From: Gracilaria domingensis
Lineage: Eukaryota > Rhodophyta > Florideophyceae > Gracilariales > Gracilariaceae
Assembly (NCBI GenBank): GCA_022539475.1
Contig: VCMS01000042.1
Location: 370,583 to 434,582 of the forward strand
Length of the DNA: 64,000 nt
Direction: 5' to 3'
Under the pieces are notes generated by a model. That model was not told the origin of the DNA and ran no database searches. It saw only the letters and a list, made by a program, of their open reading frames with translations. Both the position numbers and the translations under genes were made by a program. Positions 11,734-22,189 of the stretch are shown here, piece by piece. Numbering within the stretch: the first letter of the stretch is position 1; the number at the start of each line of letters is the position of its first letter.

Positions 11734-12894
11734 TTAGTCTCTGTATCGTTTTGGCAAAACACGTTCCCGGTTTCGTTGCTTTGTCGCACTTCTAGCTTCT
11801 TCCGTTGCAATGTTGCTAGACGCAGGGCATTCACTGTTTCCATTGGTAGTTCTACTGCTATTGTTGGCAGTTTGGGGCTTCTTGGATGATGAATTGTCTG
11901 TTGCGCGACTACTCTTCTTTAGGTTGGAAGTACGACCCTTGCTTTTCGTGGTAGATTTAGTCTTCATACACGTATTCTTCGCCGGTGATATTTTATGTGC
12001 TACCAGATGGTTCGTTTTCTCAGTGGATGATGGTGGTTCTATGACCACGGGTTCTATCGAAGATGATTGACCGATATCTAAACCAGAGAAATTGTTAACA
12101 TCGTGATGATCTCCATGAACCTTGATGATTTCTTCCGCGGAAGAAATCGAATCAGATGAGCTCGCTGGAATGCGTTGCTCGAGTTCATTCGCGAATTGCA
12201 ACTCAGATGAAGATTGCCTCGAATTAAGAGATGATGTCTTCGGGAATTCATCACCACGGGTCAAAGAGTTCACATGGACGTGACTCTTCTCAGCTTTCTT
12301 ACGCGACTACGCCTTTCTCTGACGAGCCTCGACCAAGTTCAGGGCCTTCTAGGTAGCTGCTACCTGTTTCTCGCGCATACCTATGCTGATCGGTGCAGCG
12401 CTTGATTGTTGGGCATTACGCTTTGGGAGTGCTCTGGAAAGCTCAGCCTTCCTGTTGCATAGTTTGCTCTTGAGAGCCTTGTGCGCAGCCTCAAGGTCTG
12501 CTGTGGCTACTAAGTGCAGGAAATTTTCAGCCAAACGCTGGCAAATACGACGAATCTCCTGCTGAAACTCGTACTTTCTGCTTGACATGATCATCTGAAT
12601 TTATTCAAGTGAGCGCTTGCCATAGAACTTACGCAAAAGCTCAGATGACTCGAGTTTCTTACCTGCGGCTGCAAGCAACCGGTAGGAGTACGTCTTTCCG
12701 TAGCATTCAATCGGCGGCATAGCGTTCTTCGGGTTCTGCTCATTGTATTCATCGATAGCTGCTTTCAAGGTATCGCCGATGTAAACCTTCCCGGATTTCC
12801 TTTCCGAGTGTGGACGTTTGATTATCCCGGGCTTGTACGACTGAATTTGTGTCAAGCTTATCACGCTATGAGCGGAATGTATAGGGAGGGACAT
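11734..12894 (-). pseudogene. broken basic protein, unrecognised
   Basis: Three minus-strand open stretches (12894-12601, 12594-12349 and 12273-11734) lie in exactly the same frame, separated only by stop codons, with one further stop near 12307. Together they cover about 385 codons. The N-terminal part contains a compact charged segment (GKVYIGDTLKAAIDEYNEQN). The middle is a helical segment (RRICQRLAENFLHLV). The C-terminus is serine-rich and lysine-rich with nuclear-localisation-like runs (KSTTKSKGRTSNLKK). The frame is open upstream of the first ATG. No family is recognised. It faces away from the transposase relic that starts at 13565 and might be the second protein of that transposon, but this is only positional. 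Confidence 0.5.
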
Positions 12895-13564
12895 TCCTAC
12901 AGGAGGAAATCGGAATCTCGAAGCTGATTGAAGAGATAGTCCCCTTACTCCAAAACACCCAAGTTAAAGACAGAAGCTGATGGAAACGGCTAACGAAGTT
13001 GAGATATCACAAGATGGTCTGTTGATCTGAGGGGAGGAGACCAGGCCTCAAGCACCGCATTAACCTGTCTCAACAACTATGAGACGGAGGAGCGATTATC
13101 GGGTTCGAGCGTGGAAGAGATGCGTGCAATTACGAAAGGAACCGTGAGCCCTTAAGGAGAGACCGGGGGTACTGGGATAGGAAGGCAAGCAAGGAAAGCG
13201 GGAGAGAAACAAATCCATTTCTGTTCTCGGAACCACCGGTTTCCAAGCGGCTATCGAAGGAAAAGACATGGCCGAAGAGAAAAGTTGTACAATGAAGTGA
13301 AAAATGGATCTCTCTACCTTCAGATTTTAGAACTTTCATCTCTTACATTCACGAAACAGTTGGCCATTGGTCGCTTTGAGGCGTTCAGCTTTCCAACCTT
13401 GAAAACGCTTGGTAACATGCGAATCATTCCTTGGATCAGTTTCGTCTGAGCGACCGAGATATATGAGTTCGTCCGGGTTCAGGTGCTATCCTTCGTACCA
13501 ATGCACATGAGCTTCAGGAAGGGTTGTTACACGTGCTACTGACTATCGACTCTGTAGAAAGGCT
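12895..13564. other. spacer between divergent relics
   Basis: No convincing gene or repeat is seen. The region lies between the minus-strand broken protein and the plus-strand transposase relic and would hold their promoters if the two belonged to one element. Confidence 0.35.
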
Positions 13565-16500
13565 GTGCTCCATTCGAACAGTTCTAGAGTGATTCCAAAA
13601 CCCTTTGAAGTTTCCTACGAAAATGAATCAGTTCTACTTTCTTTAACATCGAGAATTAGATCAGATGTTATTGATAACGTTGAAGATCTGGAAAGTCCAT
13701 TCAAAGAAACGCCCAACCAATTCAAACTTGAATCATCTCAGCCTCAAGAAAATACGGAGAAGAATATCAAACGAGATAATCCAGAGGGGATGAGCCTGCA
13801 TCTCATGCATTTGATGATGATGACGAGATCGAGAGGGATCACAATCAGAATCTTGAAGGGAACGTCCGGGGTGGGAAGGAGGATGCATCCTACGCCTTTG
13901 GAGACGATCAAAATGTCGAGCAACATTATGCACTTGATGAGTTGAGCGTGAGCCCATATGTTCCTGAACTCGATTCCACAAATGAGTCCTGCATCAGTGC
14001 CAGTAGTAGGAGTTCCGAGCCTACCGAGTATCACGATATAGAAACTGGTAGTATGGTGAATGTTTTTTGGCTCTTCTTCCAAGTTCGATGAGGGCTACTG
14101 CCTACCGATGCAGACTAATACGACCTCAAAACTTAGATTGTTCATGGAGAACCACAATTTCCTTCTGGCGTTCGCAATGAAGCATTCCATGGTAACCAGA
14201 TTCATGATGGATGATCTACTAAAGCTATATGGATCGGGATACAAATCTTGGAATGGATTGAGAAAGGCAATTTAGGAGACCTCAGGGCTTCAGGTGACGA
14301 CATTATCGTACTGTTCCAAAGTTCACGAGGCTCTCTCCATGAATGTGGACGGATCTTTCAACCAATGCTCGAATAGGCTATGCCGGAATAACTCATCACA
14401 GATTTCGATGTATACTTCCATTGGGATCTGGGAACGTTTGGAAGCAAGACTCAAATATAAGAACGAGGGTCCAAAGCTTTTCAAATATTTCCAGGCGAGT
14501 CTGCGAGAGCTGCAGGTAGAGAATGAATGTAGGACCCGTTACAAGGACTTCTTTTCTGGAAAGCTGTTTCGCGAGACTGTGCGAAAACTTGGTGGGTACA
14601 GCCGCCTTAAGCACGATATCTTCCTCAGCTTCTCCACTGATGGTGTCTCATCGTTCAAAAGCGCTGATTACAGCTACTGGCTCTATATTCTCTTCGTTCT
14701 GAATTTACATCCTTCGGAAAGACTTAAGCTGGAGAACATCATGCCTGTTACTGTGATACCCGGGCCAAACGCATCTGTCAGCTTAACGTCTTTCTTGAAC
14801 CCACTGTTATCTGAATTGGCGAGTCTGGCGACAGGGCGTTCACTTCGACTATGGAATGGGAAGATTGTCGTGGTTAGAGTGCATTTGCTATTTGTTTTGT
14901 CGGACTTGGCTGCATTGAATAAGCTTTGCAATCTCAGAGGTTATAATGCGATTGTACCATGTAGGTTCTGCTTGATCCATGGTGTGTACTCGAGGCCGCA
15001 CAACCACGTCTACTACCCGAGTGTGTTCCGAAATGATCCCAACGACAAGAAGAGAAAGCTTTGGAATCCTAAAACGTTTGCCGCTGCGCTCAGAGTCAGA
15101 TTTAGTTGCGAAGCTTCAGCAGATTGAGACAGAAACACCCGAACTGACTAAAGGTCAAGTTGAAGATCGATTGAAACAACTAGATATGAGAGAAGCCAGC
15201 TTAGGAAGCCTTATTATGCGATCTCCACTTCTTGTTCCCCCAGAAGTTTCCCAATCGACCTCATGCACCTTCTCTTCGAGAACGTTGCGTCTCACATCGT
15301 TTCAATTTGGTGCGGTGATATTTCCGGGTGTGATGATCTCCATTTCCTCTCCCAACCCAGGAAAATGGAGCAACTGAGCCTACCATTGACCTCCGCTGGT
15401 AGAAGACTTAGCTCTAAGATAAGGAGAACGAGAAAGATTGAAGAGAAGGGGAAATGGAAGGCGACTGAGTTGAAGTCATTTGTACTAGGACTAAGCTTGG
15501 TAGTGCTTGATTGAATGATTCCACCTCATATCATTGAAGGATGGAAGACGTTTGTTGAACTGTGTGAAATCCTGTGTCGTTGGTCTGTAACTGAGCAGGA
15601 CTGGAGCACATGGCTCGCCTTTCGAGAAGATTTTTCGCTCACTACGGAGCGCACTATTTCCAGTACATGCCCGATCGGGTCAATCTCTGCAGGTATATAT
15701 ATCAACTTCTCTTGCACACAGCAGAGTCCATCAAAGAATGTGGCCCGGTCTCTTTGTTGTCTCAGTGAGTGGTGGAGAACTTCGTGGGAGCTCAGAATAA
15801 GGGTAGTAACGCCACGTTTTTGTTCGCAGAATCCGTGGTGGAGAACATCAAAATCCGTGAGTCGACCCTTACTCTATGTATAAGAGACGAATATGGACTC
15901 CCTTCATCCGAAGATCGAGAGCAGGACAGACCTAATCTCCGGCATATTGGCACCGATTCTAGGTCATCTTCGCACATATTCAGACACCCAAAATGCTCAA
16001 AGACTCTGGGGAGCTTTAGAGAGAGCCACGACCTGGAAATGGGAAAGCTTTTGATAGACTTTTACCACCCATCGCTGGATGACAAGCTTCTTAAAGGTAG
16101 TAACATGTTTCCCGACAATGACTTGGTAGTTTGTTGGAGCCGGTTGGTTATTTCAGAATGCGAGAACGGCTAGGTAACCACGTTTGTCGGTTCAAGAGAT
16201 CCAACTAGGACCCTCGATAATAGTATCCACCGTCCTACATGTTACATAGCCGGGAAGTACTGCGGGAATTTGGATGAAGATGACGTTACGGTGATTGATA
16301 ACTTCTACGGACGAATTCTGTTCTCCTTCGAACACAAATTCCTAGGCGAGAGTAGAATGCTCTTTGCAGCGGATTGGGTGACGAAAGACTTGAGTATGGA
16401 AATCAAGGGCAGCTGTACAAGAAAGGATTTGTCTCCGCTGAGAACCAACCTGTCTTCCAAAGCGTTTCAATCGAGTGTGTGACGACCATATCTCACCAAG

Positions 16501-17240
16501 TAAATCTCGTGGAGCAAGTTGTTACAAATGGTAATCGTGAGCAGCGAAGAACGTACTTCATAGATGACATGCGCGAGATTTATCGTAGTCAGAAGAGACA
16601 GCAAAAGGTGTTGAAGGAGAAAACTTTTGTCTTCTTGCAAGGGCTTTGAAAGCAGAATTGCTATTCTTCTGGCTCCCAACGCGAAAAATTCTCGCTGCAA
16701 ATTCGACAGAACGAAGAACTACAGCTCAGTACAGTCGTGAGTTGGTCATTGGAAGAGGGCAAACCCTATGGCTGGTGGAACTGGGGGTGCGAACCAATTG
16801 GTGGAAACAGGATGGTGATTTCGATTGATTTCTGTTGTTGGTTGCTTGCGCTGCCTCATACCATGAGAACATGGTATGTATGATGTTCGTTTTGCATGCC
16901 TCGTAGAAATGAGATGAAAAAGGGTATCCTATGGCGCGTGGATATACCAACTTTACTGATGGTGGACCTCAGAGAAGTGAGAAGATTAAAACATCTGAAA
17001 TTTAGAGTGTGGGACATCTTCTTCCAAAGTGGCAACGCCAGTACTCGAGTAGGTATTACAGGACAAGTCTGGAACGATTTGAAAACAACCTTTACTTTGG
17101 CGAGCTTCGAAAGTGGCGAGACCCATACGTGAAGACCGTCCTCAATCACCTAAGTGCGGGTGTCAAAGCGTACTCAACAGGACGACGTTCGTCACAGTTG
17201 CTTGTGTCCAATATGATACAGATGGAATCATGACGTACGC
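13565..17240 (+). pseudogene. CACTA-type (tnp2/Plavaka-like) transposase relic
   Basis: Fragments in several frames read in the expected order. They begin with an acidic N-terminal stretch (about 13790-14050). Next come FSTDGVSSFKSADYSYW, NIMPVTVIPGPNAS and FLNPLLSEL (about 14625-14815) and a C-x2-C-like segment IVPCRFCLIHG (about 14950). IDLMHLLFENV (about 15255) follows, then a tail with WVVENFVGAQNKGS-type sequence (about 15770). The phrase order of aspartate motif, PGP motif, CRxC and DLMHLL is characteristic of En/Spm-CACTA transposases, which cut and paste DNA in the nucleus. Stops near 14275 and 15514 and frame changes near 15090, 15255, 15750 and 16370 make it non-functional. Terminal CACTA repeats were not located. 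Confidence 0.7.
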
Positions 17241-18309
17241 TTGGTGAATAGATGCTGTCGTTTAGAAGTGTTTCATACTTCTTATCATTGGATCTGTGAC
17301 AAATGGAGGTGAGGCTGTCGTTATCCAGCTGTTGGTGATTTGCATGAGTTCATTAGATTGGCGATGACGAAATGATACATAAGATGGCTCCCAAACCTTC
17401 TTGGTGGGTAGAACCAGAGCACTAGTACGACATGTTACTGATTGACCTCATGTACTTTTGCAATACAAGCCCGTTGAGTCTTTGCAAACGAGTCATTAAA
17501 TTTGCCAAACCAACTTGATACATTTACTTTAAGTCTCATTGTCTTGGTTGTGATGTGTTCCGACCTCAATCATTAGAATTGACACCTTTCCCGCATGCTT
17601 GCCAAAGTAAATATCGTAACATGAGGTTGAAATCACATACACTGATTTGCTGGTCTCATGTGCAAAACCTAATTGATTCTCGATAGTTCAGTGCTTCCAT
17701 CATTACGATTTAATTAAGAATTCAATGCTTAGAGCATCCATGTTCGTTTTGTACCTTCCTGTTGATATGCTATTGAAAGCTCTATTGACACATATATTGA
17801 AGATTGGCAAATCAAATAAAGTCAATTTATTAAAATTTTATGTCGCAAATTCAAAGCAAATCTAATGAAAATTCAGTACCCATAGTTCCGCCTGAGGAGA
17901 ACTAATGGGGTAAAGAGTGATACTTAAGTACAAACGGTGGGTAAGCGCAGAACGCGAACATGTTTCACCTTGTGAAAGTGAGCGAAATGTATGATATGTG
18001 ATTGTACTGAATGAATGATAGAGCTTGTATGAGACGACAAGCCACAAAGTGTGGTGATGTTTTATGAAAAGTAGGTTAAAAAATAGAAATTGTAGAATGA
18101 ATGAAACTGATCTCGAACCTGAGTTGCAAAGTACGAGATACGGAGAGCTTGAATACAGGATTAAAGGAGCCATTTTGGCTTCATAACTGACGTGAACGGG
18201 TTCTATAACTTCACTCGGATAGCCATAATCTTCTTTTTTATTGAGGTATAAAAGAGGTGTGTGTCTGGGAGCGAGAGGTCTGGCGTTACTGAAGTTTTTC
18301 GTGTTCAGA
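17241..18309. other. AT-rich spacer, no gene seen
   Basis: This stretch of about 1.07 kb has no credible open frame. A TATA-like tataaaag lies near 18247, about 60 bp upstream of the epimerase pseudogene's ATG, and may be a remnant of its promoter. Confidence 0.35.
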
Positions 18310-19007
18310 ATGGATTCTCGTTTAAATATAGCGCCATCAATTTTGGCTTCAGACTTTGCTCTCCTTTCAGATGAAGCGAGTGCAATGGAAGAGGCTGGAG
18401 CGGAGTGGCTGCATATAGAGGTAATGGATGGTCATTTTGTGGCGAACCTTACTGTTTGAACCTCTATTGTGAAAGCGCTGCGGAGGCATACGGAATTGTT
18501 TTTGGACTGTCATCTGATTGTATCAGATCCTGTGCGATGGATAAAAGACCTTGCAGAAGCAGGCGCAGACGGAGTCACATTTCATATCGAGAGAGTGGCT
18601 AAGGGACTAGAAAAGTGCGAGGTACCAACTGAGGAGGAGAACGTGGTGTTGAAGGAATTATGTAACCGAATTAAAAGGATGGGAATGCAGGTTGGAGTTG
18701 CATTGCGCCCGAATACGACTATAAAGGTCGTAGAAGCACTTATGAAGGAAGGAGTTGTAGATATGTTTTTGTTGATGACGGTGGAGCTAGGGTTGGAGGA
18801 CAGGCGTTTATGGAGGGTGTTCTTGATAAGGTGCGACACGCAAGGGAGTTGTACCCAATAATAGGGATACAGGTGGATGGGGGTATTAAACTGAGTACCG
18901 TGAAAGGAGTAGTGAAGGCCGGTGCAAACATTTAAGTTGCAGGATCTGCCATCTTTGGCTCGAGTAACCCAGCTCATGTCATAGCTGGTTTTCAAAAAAT
19001 TGGTTAG
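18310..19007 (+). pseudogene. rpe: ribulose-phosphate 3-epimerase pseudogene
   Basis: From ATG 18310 the frame reads as ribulose-phosphate 3-epimerase, the (beta/alpha)8 enzyme that interconverts ribulose 5-phosphate and xylulose 5-phosphate in the pentose-phosphate and Calvin cycles. Visible family motifs are [51 protein letters not shown] and VAGSAIFGSSNP, in the correct order and at the usual spacing for a protein of about 230 residues. It is disabled by a TGA at 18457 replacing the glycine after NLTV, loss of one base near 18795 just before the QAFMEGV segment, and a TAA near 18932. The proline after MTVE is also changed to leucine. No intron is visible. It may be a dead local copy or a retrocopy. 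Confidence 0.88.
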
Positions 19008-19081
19008 AGATAGTAGCATAAAATTATTGTTTATTACAATGTTACCTTTATGTGTTATCAAAACTATATTCTCCGTCTCCA

Positions 19082-19430
19082 TTGGAGATGTATTTCTCTT
19101 GTGTCACAACTGGGAGAGAATGTAAGAGAACATCAATATATCTCCAGTGGATGTTGAGAGGGAGGGTGATCTACTCTACGTGCTATCATTATTACCAATC
19201 CGGTGTGGAGTGGTGACATCTTCCTGTTTTGTCACAACCCACACAGGATGTGACAGAAGAAGAAGATGCTCCCACTCGAGACGGATGGTGAACTACTCTA
19301 AGTACAATCACTACTCTGCAGCTTGCCTCCACTGCGGACATCTTCCTGTTTTGCCATAACCACCGTGTAAGGTTATGGCGGAAGAGAAAATATCCCCGGT
19401 GGAGGCGAGGTGGGTGGGGACTATGTGAGC
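19082..19430. repeat. three diverged tandem units that form hairpins
   Basis: A unit of about 120 bp recurs roughly three times. Units two and three share catcttcctgttttg followed by an inverted repeat: TGTCACA/TGTGACA in one unit and GCCATAACC/GGTTATGGC in the next. The first unit retains tgtcacaac with a weaker partner. The arms differ between units but still pair, so pairing rather than sequence appears conserved. Confidence 0.55.
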
Positions 19431-19646
19431 GCGAAAGAGGGGACAGAAGGGTGACGCTTAAATAGTGGAAGGTGCGGATGTGTACAGTAGATGTTTTGGC
19501 GGAAAATGGGATGAGGGAAACAGGGACAATCATGGTGCTGGATAGAGCCCATGCGATTGGACAGTGGGGATGGATAGCACAGCGTAACTCGATTGCACTG
19601 TATCGCCGAGAAAAGTTCGATCCATCTACTACTTCTTCTTCTGAAG

Positions 19647-19841
19647 ATGTCGAAAGGATACGTGAATGATGAAGAGCTGTTAGAGCTGTTGGAGGAGAAA
19701 GAGGTACCGCCGACGCCGTCCCCAAGGCGGGAAGAGGACGTGATGACGGCGGCTGGTCGGATGTCGCAGAAGAAGGAAGTGGCCGATGAAGGAAAGAAGT
19801 GTGAGGCGAGGGAAGGGGATGGTGATGAGCCAGGACGTTAA
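19647..19841 (+). CDS. small acidic ORF, hypothetical
   Basis: A 64-residue frame starts at ATG 19647 (MSKGYVNDEELLELLEEKE...) and is rich in Glu and Lys with a short helical segment. The sequence gtaaaatg near 19898 and the acceptor-like ...caatgacag near 20057 would allow splicing to the coiled-coil frame at 20064. This link is unproven and the protein is not recognised. Confidence 0.3.
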   Translation: MSKGYVNDEELLELLEEKEVPPTPSPRREEDVMTAAGRMSQKKEVADEGKKCEAREGDGDEPGR

Positions 19842-20063
19842 GGGAAAACTAAAAGAGTTTTCAGGAGACTTGCAGGCAAGGTGACTGGTGTAGTAAGGTA
19901 AAATGACCAACGTCATTGAAAAATAAGTAAGTTTTTTTCTTTCACTGATATTTCCATAAGTGTGATTTTTTGAAAAATTTAAATTCCTCGAAAGTGCCCT
20001 TACATTTTATTGAAAGGCATCAATTTCATTTACCACCGCGTGATCATTCAATGACAGTGGGTT

Positions 20064-20779
20064 TTGCTAGGGAGGGTGGAGAAGGGGGTAGAATTGGATG
20101 TGGACGGGGTCGCAATGGAGAGAAGAGGTGCTGTGCATTTGAGTCAGTTAGAGGTTGGAGACCAGATGGAGAGTGGGGTCGGAGAGCGTGACAGGGAGAT
20201 GCGGTTTGTGGGGGAGATGAAGGAGAGGGTGGTGATGTCGGAGTTGGTAATGAAGGAGCCAGTGGACAATGGCATTGTGGAAATTGTAACGAAAATGGGC
20301 TGTGTGGTGCTGAGTGGGGGTGGTAGTGGTGTTTTGGTTGAGGCGATTTCGAGCCTGCGGAATTCGTTGTCGGTATTAGGAGTGGAGATGAGGAATCATG
20401 TGTATGGGATAGTGGAGTGTGCAGGAAGGAAGGTTGGAAAGTTGCGGGAGGAGAATAGAGTTCTGAACGAGGGGTTCGACGTGCTGGAAAAGGAGGTGAA
20501 GGAGGTTGGCAAAAGGCAAAGATTGGTGCAAGAGGAGACGGTGAAAGGACGTGTGGAGGGAAAGACGGAGAAGGGAGGTACGGGAAGGGTGGTGCGGTTG
20601 GGGATGGGAAGAGCCGTCTGAAGAAGAGGCGTAAGGAGGTGGAGGAGGTGGTGGAGGAGGTGCCGCGGGAGGGAGTCGAGGCTTCGGTGTTGACTGGGTT
20701 TAGGAGTGTGGGGGATGCAGCGCGGACTGCGAAGGGGATTCTGAGCGGACAGGAGGAGAGAAGGTTGAGAGGGATGTGA
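20064..20779 (+). pseudogene. coiled-coil protein, frameshifted
   Basis: A 185-codon frame carries a predicted coiled coil (REENRVLNEGFDVLEKEVKE, about 20440-20510). It shifts frame near 20585 and continues with a basic nuclear-type patch (KKRRKEVEEVVEEV) to TGA at 20777. No family is recognised. The layout (helical region, coiled coil, glycine/lysine linker, basic patch) resembles that of the minus-strand protein at 31963-32775, though direct residue similarity is weak. The long proline/serine-rich frame on the opposite strand is its antisense shadow. Confidence 0.35.
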
Positions 20780-22189
20780 AGCCGTTTTGGGGCGAGGGGG
20801 GTATACAAGAATGGGGAGAGTTGCCCACCTGACTTCTACAAAATGACGTTCGCGGAGACGGAGAGGGAGGATGCGAACGCGTGAGGGGCGAGAAAAGGGT
20901 AAAGAGTGGGAGTGGTGTGGACTGGGAAGAAATGGTGGGATGATTGAAGTGGGATGAGTTGCGATTGGCATTGCAACATGGAAGAAAATGGAAATGCAAA
21001 CTAGCACGATCGCAGATTTGAGAGAGGGTCGTGGAAAAGAGTGAATGGGGCGATGCGGCGAAGTGGAACCTCTACAAAAACTAGGAGACCCAAGAATTAA
21101 ACTGCGCGAGACGGAATTTAATATTCCAAAATTTCTTAACTTTTTGAGTGCCAGCCTCTGCCACCCCCCTAGCGCGCCCCAAATAGCCTAAAACCTAGCC
21201 TAGTTTCCAAAGCGAACAGACTATATTCCACTTTGTACAACACAGACGGTGCGACGGACACACAAGTGCCAGAATTACACTCAATACAGAGCGGAAGCGA
21301 TACCTGAGCCAGGTGAACAATTGTCAACGACGAGGGACAAAAGAACAAAAACAAAAAGAAACAAAACAAGAACAGACCGCCACAGCTGCGAAGACAATCA
21401 AGTATTCCAGAAATGGCGAGACAAGTGCTTCCTAGTTGCCCCTGACGGGTAGTAGTGCCGAAACCACTCCTGGCTACTCTTCTGGAGGAGTTGTAGACCT
21501 AAGTAGGCAGCTATCTACTATAGACCGATCCTAGACAGAATACGACTCAGTTGTCCATTTACTTGGAGGCTCAAGGTTGAGATATCCGCAGCATATATAC
21601 TAGTACTACTTTATCTACGGTGCACAGCTCCCGCGGGTTCTACATGTTGGAGCATAATTCTCAACGGGCGTGGCACGATTATCTGCAGGCCAAATCCAAA
21701 ATGTGGTCGACTATCACACTTCCTACGAGGTATTCACCTATTAGGGTTCCACTAAAAACATCTCAAAATTAACCAAAATGAGATGGAGTTTTCATATCTT
21801 AGCCATGTCACCGCCCATTTTCACCATCTCATTATGAGAACCAAGATACATTCGATAGCGGAAAAGCTATTGCTCCACAAATACTTTGATACGTTTCTAC
21901 GAGTGCTCGTAGATGACTTTCGAAAACCTCAGAACGGAACATCCGTACTTTGCAATGATAATCGACTTCGACGTATATGAGCGTACTTTACATTCTTCAC
22001 CACTGACTGGCCTGCTGCATCGAAGGCTTTAGGTTACGTGGGCATACGGCAACCGTTTTCTTCAGCTTCTGTCTGAAGCTGAAGGATTATGTGCCTTCGT
22101 TGAAGTCATCTTATGCCATTCCTGAGATCCCAAAAGGAACTATGCAGGCAGTGATGTACCCTCGCCAGAAGAACCGACAAGAATATAGT
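20780..22189. other. no recognisable gene
   Basis: Only short frames are present. The stretch 21120-21480 (cctagcctagtttcc to gccgaaaccactcc) has the look of an LTR or leader remnant with A-rich sequence near 21340, but no terminal repeat or second copy was found in the window. Confidence 0.3.

Noticed and set aside
19082-19430. CRISPR-like array
   Set aside because: There are only about three long diverged units without uniform spacers, and the host is eukaryotic.
20044-20808. Long minus-strand proline/serine-rich open frame (254 codons)
   Set aside because: It lies antisense to the purine-rich coiled-coil frame; its composition is simply the complement of Glu/Lys/Gly-rich codons, and it has no motif.
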